A stretch of DNA of 5,865 nt from assembly GCA_902803035.1 (NCBI GenBank), contig CADCON010000098.1, forward strand, positions 1-5,865, written 5' to 3'. This DNA is from an uncultured Ruminococcus sp. (GTDB lineage Bacteria > Bacillota > Clostridia > Oscillospirales > Acutalibacteraceae). Position 1 is the first letter of the stretch. Each line of letters opens with the position of its first letter. Both the position numbers and the translations under genes were made by a program. Positions 1-5,380 of this stretch are shown here, one piece after another. Under the pieces are notes generated by a model, which was not told the origin of the DNA, did no database searches, and worked only from the letters and a program-made list of their open reading frames with translations.

Positions 1-425
1 GTGCCGTCCTTGTATTTTGCCCCGCCGTAGCTCAACCTGCCTTCATCGTCGTGGGTTGCCCCGCAGATAATGGCGTTTTTCTTGCAGAGGCTTTCTTCGA
101 TCATCTTTTCGATGGCATGATCATCAAAGTCAACGTCGTCGTTGACAAGCAGCACATAGTCGGGGTGTTCTCCGGAGGCGTTGAGGCTGTCCATTCCCTT
201 GCGCATTCCTTTGGAATAGAACAGACTGCCGTCGCCCTTGATCTCGGTGATACAATGATATTTTCCGTTAAGCTCTGCCAGCGCCTGGGCGGTGCCGTCG
301 GTGCTGCCGTCGTTGACTACGGTAAAGCGGAAATCCAGCGACGGATTGCCTTCTATCAGCCTGACGATGCAGTTTTTGGTTTTTTCCGCCCGGTTGTGAC
401 AGGTAAAGATAACGTGAATCTGCAT
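1..425 (-). CDS. GT2-family glycosyltransferase, C-terminus missing (window edge)
   Basis: The frame is open from an ATG at 425 to the window edge and gives 141 N-terminal residues of a GT-A-fold family 2 glycosyltransferase. Visible landmarks are the start strand MQIHVIFTCHNRAEKT (residues 1-16), the nucleotide-binding segment VVNDGSTDGTA (36-46), a GDGSLFYSKGMRKGM stretch (64-78), and the metal- and sugar-nucleotide-binding acidic motif VNDDVD (94-99). The enzyme would transfer a sugar from a nucleotide donor to a growing glycan on the cytoplasmic side of the membrane; donor and acceptor cannot be read from this fragment. The start is supported by AAAGGAG about 8 nt upstream. It begins 13 nt after the stop of the preceding GT4 gene, so it is the fourth visible gene of the polysaccharide operon. 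No signal peptide or membrane segment is seen in this part. The family is certain; the exact role is not. Confidence 0.9.
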   Translation of the reverse strand, partial: MQIHVIFTCHNRAEKTKNCIVRLIEGNPSLDFRFTVVNDGSTDGTAQALAELNGKYHCITEIKGDGSLFYSKGMRKGMDSLNASGEHPDYVLLVNDDVDFDDHAIEKMIEESLCKKNAIICGATHDDEGRLSYGGAKYKDG

Positions 426-438
426 GAGTGCCACTCCT

Positions 439-1542
439 TTATTCTGTCAAGTCTCTGATGAGCCCGGCCGTCTTCTTCCATGAAAAATCCGAGATAACGG
501 CGGCCTTCGCCCGCTGTGACAGGGAAACGCTGTCGAGAATGTGTTCGTATGCCTGCTCATTGCTGCCCACGAGATAGCCGGTCACGTTGTCCCGGATGAT
601 AAAATCCGGCCCCGGCGCGTGCCATGCGATGACCTTGCAGCCGTAATACATGGCCTCCAGCAGAACCATGCCGTAGATTTCCTGTCGGTTGAGGTTGACA
701 AAGCAATCAGATAATCGGTACAGTTCCCAGATTTCGCTGTTGGGAATTCTGGGCAGTCTGGTGACGCTCTCGGATAAACCGTGTTGTCCGATGCACTTGT
801 CAACGTCATCCGAAAGCTCGCCGTCCCCCACCATCAGAAGCCGGAAGGAGGAATCGCGCCGCAGCACCTCCCTGAAAATCTCAATCATCCGGAGGGGCTG
901 TTTTTCGGCGGTCATACGGCCAATGAAGAGAATCACCTTCTCTCCGGAAGCAAATCCGTACCTGCTTTTCAGCGAATCGGGCGATACGCTGTCGGCGTCC
1001 GGCTTCAGACGGGTCATATCCAGTCCGACCGGAGCGGTAATAACGTCTGAAACGCCGTCGGCGGCCAGTTCGTCCCTGACGCCGGGCGTTTTTGCCAGAC
1101 AGGTGAGTTTTTTATACAAACGGAGATTGCGTGAGAAGAGCCAATCCATTACTTTTTGTTTGACCGGATGGCTGCTGTGGCTTCTGCTGACGCCTATATA
1201 CGGAATGAGTCGTATGCGGTGTTTTTGGCACCAGCGGTAGACCGACGGAAAGAAAAGCTGCGTGTCGGAGAAGCATACCAGCGCGTCAATCGAAGCGTCA
1301 AGCTCCTTCAGCGGCGGAATGCCGTTGCTTCCGACGGCGTGGGCGGGAAGCAGACGCAGGGTGGTATTCCGGCAGCCGTCGAGCGGTTCACGGACTTCGC
1401 TGTCATGCCTGCCGACCAGGCGGCAGATAAGTACTTCGTCGTACAAGGGGTCAAGCTCCCGCGCCAATCCGACCTCCTGTAAATTGTAAAAGCCCTTTTT
1501 TCCGAAATCACCTATGCTGAGAACCAGCAGACCGATCCGCAT
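439..1542 (-). CDS. GT4-family glycosyltransferase (367 aa)
   Basis: A full-length GT-B-fold retaining glycosyltransferase of family 4. The N-terminal domain opens with MRIGLLVLSIGDFGKKGFYN, including a glycine-rich acceptor-side loop. The C-terminal donor-binding domain carries ILFIGRMTAEKQP (205-216) with the conserved Arg and Lys (R209, K214), LLMVGDGEL (235-243), and the E-x7-E signature E288-IYGMVLL-E296 that contacts the nucleotide sugar. The length is typical for the family. I chose the ATG at 1542 because GGAGGTG lies just upstream and the protein then starts at the first beta strand; the same frame stays open back to an ATG at 1740, but that extension lies inside the previous gene and has no domain character. 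The gene overlaps the upstream GT4 gene by 35 nt, which suggests translational coupling. It probably adds one sugar in the surface polysaccharide pathway; the sugar cannot be predicted. Confidence 0.93.
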   Translation of the reverse strand: MRIGLLVLSIGDFGKKGFYNLQEVGLARELDPLYDEVLICRLVGRHDSEVREPLDGCRNTTLRLLPAHAVGSNGIPPLKELDASIDALVCFSDTQLFFPSVYRWCQKHRIRLIPYIGVSRSHSSHPVKQKVMDWLFSRNLRLYKKLTCLAKTPGVRDELAADGVSDVITAPVGLDMTRLKPDADSVSPDSLKSRYGFASGEKVILFIGRMTAEKQPLRMIEIFREVLRRDSSFRLLMVGDGELSDDVDKCIGQHGLSESVTRLPRIPNSEIWELYRLSDCFVNLNRQEIYGMVLLEAMYYGCKVIAWHAPGPDFIIRDNVTGYLVGSNEQAYEHILDSVSLSQRAKAAVISDFSWKKTAGLIRDLTE

Positions 1543-2755
1543 GGCACACCTCCGTGTATATTTCCTCCAGAATGCGGTAATTTGCTTCCGGTGCGTATTT
1601 TCGTTCGTATTCCCGTCTGACCGTTTGCCGGAGAAGGCCGCGTGCCCCGCCGCATTTACGCACCGTGTCGGCAAGTCCCTGGGCGTCACCGACGGGGAAT
1701 TTCCAGCCGGTCTCCCCCTCCCGGACAATGCTTCCGGCATTGCCGAGATCCGTGCATATCACGGGCGTTCCCACCGAAAAAGCCTCCGCGATGGTCATGG
1801 GAAAGCCTTCGTACCAGAGCGTAGGAAGAAGAAGGGCATCGCTCTGCGCGATCAGCCGTCTGGCTTCGGAATGCTCCACGAATCCCTTCATTTCGATATT
1901 CAGACTACGTGCCTGTTGCCCGCACCATTCCTCCAGCGGGCCTTTCCCGCAGACCACCAGGCGCGGCGCATCCGCGCCCATGAGCCGCCACGCTTCAAAG
2001 AGCGTCCGGATGCCCTTCAGCTCATCAAGTCTTCCGACATAGATGAAATAGGGTTGGGTCGCGCTGTCTTCGGACGGCAGCGCGCCGCCTTGTTCAAAGA
2101 AAGAAAAATTCGGCTTGACCCACACTCTGGAAGGGTCAATGACCTGCTTTTTCCGGTTAACGGTCAGCAGTCTGTCCCTGTTGAATTCCGTCAGGCAGAT
2201 GTAGTTGATTTTTCCGAGAATACCGGTGGCGCGGTGAAGCAGCGCGCTGATGACAAGAATCAGTGTCTGTGCGCGGGAATTCCGGTAGCACCCGTGCCGG
2301 ACCGCGCGGCCAAGCCCCATCCGGACGCAGTCCTCGCAGAGATGCCCGTCGCGGTACAGTACGGCGGAAGGACATACAAAGCGGAAATTGTGGATGGTCT
2401 GAATGACCGGCACCCCGCTTTTGACCGCGGCGTAATAGACCGACGGAGAGATCAGGTTGAGGGTGTTGTGCACATGGACGATGTCGATTCTTTCGTCCCG
2501 GATTATTCTTTTCACGTCCCGCGCCGAACGATGGTTGTAAATGGAGCGGAAGGGCAGAAGCAATTTGCCGGCAAGCCCCATTGTATTGATCTCGCTGTTG
2601 TCCCGCGTGTAAAGAATCACTTCGTGACCGTTCTGCTCCAGAAGCCGTTTTTCATTGGCAACAACGGTGTCCTCGCCGCCGGGAATCTGGTAATGGTTGT
2701 GTACAATAAGAATCTTCAGCTTGCCGCCGGAGAGTTCAGGGTCTTCGGGTGACAT
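1508..2755 (-). CDS. GT4-family glycosyltransferase (415 aa) with Cys-rich insert
   Basis: A GT-B-fold family 4 glycosyltransferase. The N-terminal acceptor domain begins after about 13 residues with LKILIVHNHYQIPGGEDTVV (13-32), the GGED loop being typical of this group. A cysteine cluster follows (C128, C140, C143, C156, in the HNFRFVCPS...HLCEDC region); many GT4 enzymes of polysaccharide loci have the same insert, and it might bind a metal, which is inference. The donor domain has YFIYVGRLDELKG (236-248), LVVCGKGPL (266-274) and the E-x7-E motif E316-GFPMTIA-E324. The start ATG lies 3 nt after the stop of the GT26 gene, with AGGGG inside that gene's end as a plausible ribosome binding site. 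The 3' end overlaps the next GT4 gene by 35 nt. The enzyme is probably cytoplasmic or peripheral to the membrane and extends a lipid-linked glycan. Donor and acceptor are unknown. Confidence 0.93.
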   Translation of the reverse strand: MSPEDPELSGGKLKILIVHNHYQIPGGEDTVVANEKRLLEQNGHEVILYTRDNSEINTMGLAGKLLLPFRSIYNHRSARDVKRIIRDERIDIVHVHNTLNLISPSVYYAAVKSGVPVIQTIHNFRFVCPSAVLYRDGHLCEDCVRMGLGRAVRHGCYRNSRAQTLILVISALLHRATGILGKINYICLTEFNRDRLLTVNRKKQVIDPSRVWVKPNFSFFEQGGALPSEDSATQPYFIYVGRLDELKGIRTLFEAWRLMGADAPRLVVCGKGPLEEWCGQQARSLNIEMKGFVEHSEARRLIAQSDALLLPTLWYEGFPMTIAEAFSVGTPVICTDLGNAGSIVREGETGWKFPVGDAQGLADTVRKCGGARGLLRQTVRREYERKYAPEANYRILEEIYTEVCHADRSAGSQHR

Positions 2756-2758
2756 AGT

Positions 2759-3517
2759 TCACTTACCCCTTATCATGGCATTCCATATGAATTTTGTATT
2801 GGTGACGACGTATCGTTTCAGCAGCCGTCCGGGATCCTGCGCCAGGCGGTACAGCCATTCGAGATTGTGCTTCTGCATGAATTCCGGCGCGCGCCGGATA
2901 TTGCCGGCGAAATAATCGAAGCCCGCGCCGACGCCGACCATCAGACCCTTGACGCGCCCCTGATGGGCCGCCATCCATTTTTCCTGCTTGGGCGCGCCGA
3001 GACCCACCCAGACGAAATCCGGATCCGCCTGACGGATTTTTTCGGTGATCTCGCGGTCTTCCTCCTCCGTCAGCGGGCGGAAGGGCGGGGAATAGCTGCC
3101 GGCAATAATGATGCCGGGGTATTTTTCCGCGACATTGCGCGTGAGATTTTCCAGCGTTTCGGGCGTGCTTCCGTAGAAGTAATGCCGGTAGCCTTTGGCG
3201 GCGGATATGCCGAAAATCTCGCCCATGTAATCCGGCCCGGTCGTGCGCGCCATTCTTTTCGCGCCACGCCTGCGTCCCACGCCGGAAAGCGGGCCGCCGT
3301 CCGGCATGGCGAGAATGTCGCCGTTCTGAACCGCGAGGTACGCGGGGTCGTCGTGCGCGCTGACCGTGGTATGCACATTTGACACGCATATGTAATCCCC
3401 GCTCAGCTCGTGAATGTGATTCTGCGTGAATTGCATCAGCCATGGCATATCAATGTCCGCTATTTCCACTCCGAGAATGGGAATGGTCGGGATGGCCGAT
3501 CTGTCCACCTTGTGCAT
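2759..3517 (-). CDS. WecG/TagA/CpsF-family glycosyltransferase (GT26, 252 aa)
   Basis: Family GT26 enzymes transfer a sugar such as N-acetylmannosamine or its uronate to an undecaprenyl-diphosphate-linked first sugar in teichoic acid, enterobacterial common antigen or capsule synthesis. The protein has the family order: ICVSNVHTTV (43-52), LAMPDGGPL (69-77) with D73 matching the catalytic Asp of TagA enzymes, HYFYGSTPETLENL (112-125), SYSPPFRPLT (141-150), WVGLGAPKQEKWM (170-182) with the conserved Gln 178, and GVGAGFDYFAGNIRRAPEFM (195-214). The basic C-terminal tail (RLLKRYVVTNTKFIW) resembles the membrane-touching appendage of the family. The length is normal. The SNVHTTV stretch replaces the usual Asn-Ala motif, marking a subgroup I recall from anaerobes. 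It is the first gene of the minus-strand operon. The start at 3517 fits the family N-terminus, but no good ribosome binding site lies directly upstream (a GAAGGGACGG stretch is about 25 nt away), so the start is less certain than the function. Confidence 0.92.
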   Translation of the reverse strand: MHKVDRSAIPTIPILGVEIADIDMPWLMQFTQNHIHELSGDYICVSNVHTTVSAHDDPAYLAVQNGDILAMPDGGPLSGVGRRRGAKRMARTTGPDYMGEIFGISAAKGYRHYFYGSTPETLENLTRNVAEKYPGIIIAGSYSPPFRPLTEEEDREITEKIRQADPDFVWVGLGAPKQEKWMAAHQGRVKGLMVGVGAGFDYFAGNIRRAPEFMQKHNLEWLYRLAQDPGRLLKRYVVTNTKFIWNAMIRGK

Positions 3518-3586
3518 ATACTGTTTCAGATGCCGTCACCGTCCCTTCAAAGAATTATATCCGGCAAAAAAATAGTAATTATCTAT

Positions 3587-3628
3587 AAAAAAATTTAGTA
3601 TGGCAGCGCAAAATGAATAGTCTGCCCC
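3587..3628 (-). other. possible leader hairpin with T-run (attenuator candidate)
   Basis: On the minus strand, inside the predicted untranslated leader of the glycosyltransferase operon, GGCAG (3626-3622) can pair with CTGCC (3606-3602) across a 15-nt loop, and a run of seven T follows (3593-3587). The stem is only 5 bp and the T-run begins about 8 nt after it, so termination would be weak at best. Leader attenuators relieved by antiterminators of the NusG/LoaP type are known in clostridial polysaccharide operons, which is why it is noted. Confidence 0.25.
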
Positions 3629-3630
3629 AA

Positions 3631-3644
3631 AATACAATTGTATT
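3631..3644. repeat. 14-bp perfect palindrome, candidate operator
   Basis: AATACAATTGTATT reads the same on both strands with no spacer. It starts 2 bp downstream of the leftward -10 box and covers the predicted start point (about 3639), a classic place for a repressor to block transcription. An AT-rich background makes chance palindromes more likely, so operator function is inferred from position, not shown. Confidence 0.4.
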
Positions 3645-3645
3645 G

Positions 3646-3674
3646 ATTATATCATACCGCTATGGAAAAAGCAA
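3646..3674 (-). promoter_or_regulatory. promoter of the glycosyltransferase operon
   Basis: On the minus strand TTGCTT (3674-3669) is followed by a 17-bp spacer and a perfect TATAAT (3651-3646), with TG placed one base before the -10 box as in extended -10 promoters. The predicted start is near 3639, giving a leader of about 120 nt before the GT26 start. This is the best sigma-A-type match on the minus strand in the intergenic region. Confidence 0.7.
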
Positions 3675-3712
3675 CGATGTTTACATTTTTTTTATATATC
3701 AAAATGAATTTG

Positions 3713-3733
3713 GCTTTTTACAGGCTAAAAAGC
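3713..3733. repeat. 8-bp-stem inverted repeat between divergent promoters
   Basis: GCTTTTTA (3713-3720) and TAAAAAGC (3726-3733) are exact reverse complements around the 5-nt centre CAGGC. It lies about 40 bp from each of the two divergent promoters. No T-run follows on either strand, so it is not an intrinsic terminator; a regulator binding site is possible. Confidence 0.4.
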
Positions 3734-3774
3734 GGAGAATAAATCCTTTCATTGAAGAACTTTCCGCGATTCTA

Positions 3775-3803
3775 TTGACACGCCGCTCCGAAGGGGGTAT
3801 GAT
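3775..3803 (+). promoter_or_regulatory. near-consensus sigma-A promoter for the small CxxC protein
   Basis: A perfect TTGACA (3775-3780), a 17-bp spacer, and TATGAT (3798-3803, five of six consensus bases) give the strongest promoter match in the window. Transcription would start near 3810, about 50 nt ahead of the small gene at 3860. With no clear terminator after that gene, some transcripts may run on into the cysteine operon leader. Confidence 0.8.
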
Positions 3804-3859
3804 ATTGTTGCCGGCAGCCGGCATTTTCCGCCCGGCGCCGCGGGAAGGAGAGAAGGCGT

Positions 3860-4078
3860 ATGTCATTATTCAGAAGGCGCGGCGCGGAGGACGCTTTTGA
3901 CCCCGCGAAATTTACCCCTGTCATAAGGTGCAGCATCTGCACGGGGGAGCAGGTGGCGGGCTTCCGTGAAAACGCGACCGGCCGGTTCATTGCGGATACC
4001 CCTCTCACGGGTAGCCGCGATCTCGAAGCCTTTCGCCGCAGATACGGCATTACGCAGGAAATCGAAAAGATATACTGA
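3860..4078 (+). CDS. small conserved CxxC protein, function unknown (72 aa)
   Basis: A 72-residue cytoplasmic protein with no signal peptide or membrane segment. It starts with a basic MSLFRRR segment, then FDPAKFTPVIRCSICTGEQVAGF (13-35) with a C24-x2-C27 pair, then DLEAFRRRYGITQEIEKIY (54-72). From memory, similar small proteins with an SICTGE-VAGF core and a DLEEF...YGI...KIY tail are widespread as uncharacterised proteins in clostridia, sometimes under the doubtful label aspartate dehydrogenase; this could not be checked here. AAGGAG (3845-3850) sits 9 nt before the ATG and a near-consensus promoter lies upstream, so it is very likely expressed. The first Cys may vary in the family, so metal binding is uncertain. 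It is monocistronic or reads into the cysteine T-box region; no functional link to that operon is evident. Confidence 0.85.
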   Translation: MSLFRRRGAEDAFDPAKFTPVIRCSICTGEQVAGFRENATGRFIADTPLTGSRDLEAFRRRYGITQEIEKIY

Positions 4079-4221
4079 GGATTTCAGCTGTAGATTTGGT
4101 TAAAATAACAGTTGCAAAATCACTTGCAATAGCATATAATGTATTGGTAAATCGCCGCGTCAATGGATTCGGCGTATCTCCGGGCAGCTTGCGCGTCCGG
4201 ATACCATCATCAGATATTTGA
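4079..4221 (+). other. promoter and 5' leader segment before the T-box
   Basis: This non-coding stretch lies between the small gene and Stem I of the T-box. It contains the promoter at 4112-4140 and about 75 nt of transcribed sequence ahead of the riboswitch core. In that part TATCTCCGG (4175-4183) can pair with CCGGATA (4197-4203), leaving a small bulge, and CGCCG (4153-4157) with CGGCG (4170-4174). No gene with a start codon and ribosome binding site was found, and no terminator for the preceding gene is visible. Confidence 0.5.
4112..4140 (+). promoter_or_regulatory. promoter of the cysteine T-box operon
   Basis: TTGCAA (4112-4117, four of six consensus bases), a 17-bp spacer and a perfect TATAAT (4135-4140) predict a start near 4147. 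The hexamer TTGCAA, itself a palindrome, recurs at 4124-4129 inside the spacer, 12 bp from the first copy, and might be a protein site. A weaker alternative (TTGCGC at 4189, GATATT at 4213) would start transcription right at Stem I. Confidence 0.65.
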
Positions 4222-4490
4222 AAATGCTCAGAGGGAGAAGTAATCCGCGCGCACGGCATTCAGAGAAGGAATGTCATCGGCTGTAAGCGTTCCATGTACG
4301 GCGCGGGGACGAATGCACCCTTCATCACGCAGCCGCGCCCAACCGCCCCGCCGGGGAAGCAAGTAAGCGCGGACGACGCTGCCGCGTTAAGGCATTCAAG
4401 TCATAAACAGGAGTGGAACCGTGGAATTGCACCGATAATTTCGCCTCCGATGCGTCAGGATTGTCCGGCGCGTCGGGGCTTTTGTTTTTA
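4222..4490 (+). promoter_or_regulatory. T-box riboswitch, cysteine (tRNA-Cys) specific
   Basis: The leader shows the ordered parts of a T-box. Stem I has AGAAGTA (4236-4242) on the 5' side of the specifier loop, CCGCGC (4245-4250) pairing with GCGCGG (4301-4306), the CAGAGA bulge motif (4261-4266), GGAA/TTCC near the tip (4268-4271, 4290-4293), and GAATGCA (4311-4317), which places UGC (4314-4316), a Cys codon, as specifier. A short hairpin CCCC/GGGG (4346-4356) and Stem III (4364-4389) follow. The antiterminator pairs GGAG (4410-4413) with CTCC (4445-4448) below the bulge UGGAACC (4414-4420), and GTGGAATT (4421-4428) with AATTTCGC (4437-4444) above it. The UGGA of the bulge fits an acceptor end with discriminator U73, as in tRNA-Cys. 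CTCC is shared with the terminator, so the two folds exclude each other. Uncharged tRNA-Cys should switch on the downstream gene pair, which includes cysE. Confidence 0.93.
4445..4489 (+). terminator. intrinsic terminator of the T-box leader
   Basis: CTCCGATGCG (4445-4454) pairs over all ten positions, with two G-U wobbles, with CGCGTCGGGG (4469-4478). The loop region can extend the stem with TC/GG and GGA/TCC. The tract CTTTTGTTTTTA follows directly. Its first four bases are also the 3' strand of the antiterminator base helix, so tRNA binding would prevent this hairpin. It ends about 30 nt before the start of the next gene. Confidence 0.9.
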
Positions 4491-4519
4491 TCCAAAACCA
4501 ACCGAAAGGAATGTACAAA

Positions 4520-5380
4520 ATGAGCGATACGAACGAAATCATGCAGGCGCGCGCGGACGTGACCAAGAAGATCAACGTCATGGTCAGGAAGATTGACGGC
4601 ATTACGACTTTTCTGCTGGCAGGCAACGACGAATACACCCCGGACGAGGCGTATTATGTCGTTGCCATTGCCGACAGCGCGGAGCGGGATAAGGTTCTCG
4701 CCGATCTGAATTTCCTCATCAGGGAATTTCTCAGGCCGTCCGAAGGCCACAAGAGCGAGGAAAACGGCCGCATTCTTGTGAAGTACCTTTTCGACAGCGG
4801 GCTGAAGGCACAGGTCACGCTCTGCTCCGAAAACGATCTTCCGGAGTGCGCGTGGTGGGTGCAGTATCTTGATAAGAACGGGGCGGCGGAGCGCGCGTGT
4901 CCCGCCGAAAAGAAGAAGCCTTCCGACCCGACCAAAGAGAAGCCGGAGGAACCGGCTCCGGAGGAAATCCCGGAGGAACCGCCGCTCGCGCAGGAGATTC
5001 CGGAGCCTGAGCCGGAGCCTGCCGCTGCCGCCGTACCCGTTCCGGAGCCTGCGCCGCAGCCGGAAAAAAATCTCTCCGAAAAGGAACTGTGGGATTATTT
5101 CTACGGCAAGGTGAACAATGCCAAACACGCCATCCAGGGCGGTTCCGTCATTTACGCCTGCGAAACCATCGGCGAGCTGCGTTCCCTGATCATCCGGATG
5201 ATCTGCGAGGCAAACGGTGTGACGGAGGATTACCTGCACTGCATTGACCTGCTGCCGGAAACCTATCGCAACGCCATATTCAGGACATATCCCTCGCGCC
5301 CCGAAAGCGCGAATATGATATCCGCTCTTGCCGCCGAGCTGCGGATTTTTGAAAACCTGATGAAGAGATCCGCACGCTGA
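4520..5380 (+). CDS. unknown two-domain protein with Pro/Glu-rich linker, in a Cys T-box operon (286 aa)
   Basis: I do not recognise this protein. It has an N-terminal alpha/beta-looking domain (about 1-125; ITTFLLAGNDEYTPDEAYYVVAIADSAERDKVLADL at 28-63), a low-complexity linker rich in Pro, Glu and Ala (about 129-184, with PEPEPEP at 161-167), and a helical C-terminal domain (about 186-286; WDYFYGKVNNAKHAIQ then LRSLIIRMICEANG). The layout loosely recalls a nucleotidyltransferase domain followed by a HEPN-like helical domain, with LLAGN and YYVVAIAD where the GS and DxD motifs would be; the catalytic acidic pair is missing, so it would be inactive as a transferase. This is a weak inference. 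It has six Cys residues, no signal peptide and no membrane segment, so is probably cytoplasmic. AAAGGA sits 9 nt before the ATG at 4520; an in-frame ATG at 4511 touches that site and is unlikely. It is the first gene after the T-box, 64 nt ahead of cysE, which ties it to cysteine limitation. Confidence 0.85.
   Translation: MSDTNEIMQARADVTKKINVMVRKIDGITTFLLAGNDEYTPDEAYYVVAIADSAERDKVLADLNFLIREFLRPSEGHKSEENGRILVKYLFDSGLKAQVTLCSENDLPECAWWVQYLDKNGAAERACPAEKKKPSDPTKEKPEEPAPEEIPEEPPLAQEIPEPEPEPAAAAVPVPEPAPQPEKNLSEKELWDYFYGKVNNAKHAIQGGSVIYACETIGELRSLIIRMICEANGVTEDYLHCIDLLPETYRNAIFRTYPSRPESANMISALAAELRIFENLMKRSAR

Larger units (their letters stand above)
3518..3859. other. divergent AT-rich control region between two operons
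   Basis: This stretch separates the leftward glycosyltransferase operon from the rightward small gene and is clearly richer in A and T than the genes around it. I see no gene in it. It holds a leftward promoter (3646-3674), a palindrome (3631-3644), a small hairpin with a following T-run in the leftward leader (3587-3628), an 8-bp-stem inverted repeat (3713-3733), and a rightward promoter (3775-3803). The predicted leftward leader is about 120 nt and the rightward leader about 50 nt. Confidence 0.75.

Noticed and set aside
51..458. A 135-codon plus-strand frame opposite the GT2 gene.
   Set aside because: The minus-strand frame carries clear GT2 motifs and a ribosome binding site; this is its antisense shadow.
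1543..1740. An N-terminal extension of the second GT4 gene to an ATG at 1740.
   Set aside because: The added 66 residues lie wholly inside the upstream gene and match no GT4 sequence, while the ATG at 1542 has a strong ribosome binding site.
1514..2752. A 412-codon open frame on the plus strand opposite the first GT4 gene.
   Set aside because: It mirrors the GT4 gene almost end to end, has no ribosome binding site or domain character, and arises from GC-rich codon use on the opposite strand.
2763..3443. A 226-codon minus-strand frame overlapping the GT26 gene in another frame.
   Set aside because: Arg-, Gly- and His-rich out-of-frame reading of the GT26 coding sequence with no domain features.
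3554..3559. A second TATAAT on the minus strand close to the GT26 start.
   Set aside because: No -35 hexamer at 16-18 bp and no extended -10 TG; probably chance in AT-rich DNA.
3613..3900. A 95-codon plus-strand frame across the divergent intergenic region.
   Set aside because: No ribosome binding site, mixed composition, overlaps both promoters and the start of the small CxxC gene in another frame.
4089..4219. A plus-strand frame reading VDLVKITVAKSLAIAYNVL just ahead of the T-box.
   Set aside because: It has no ATG or ribosome binding site, ends quickly, and overlaps a good promoter; not convincing even as a gene remnant.
4050..4259. A 69-codon minus-strand frame over the T-box promoter and Stem I.
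   Set aside because: No ribosome binding site, no family resemblance, and it runs against a clear regulatory region.
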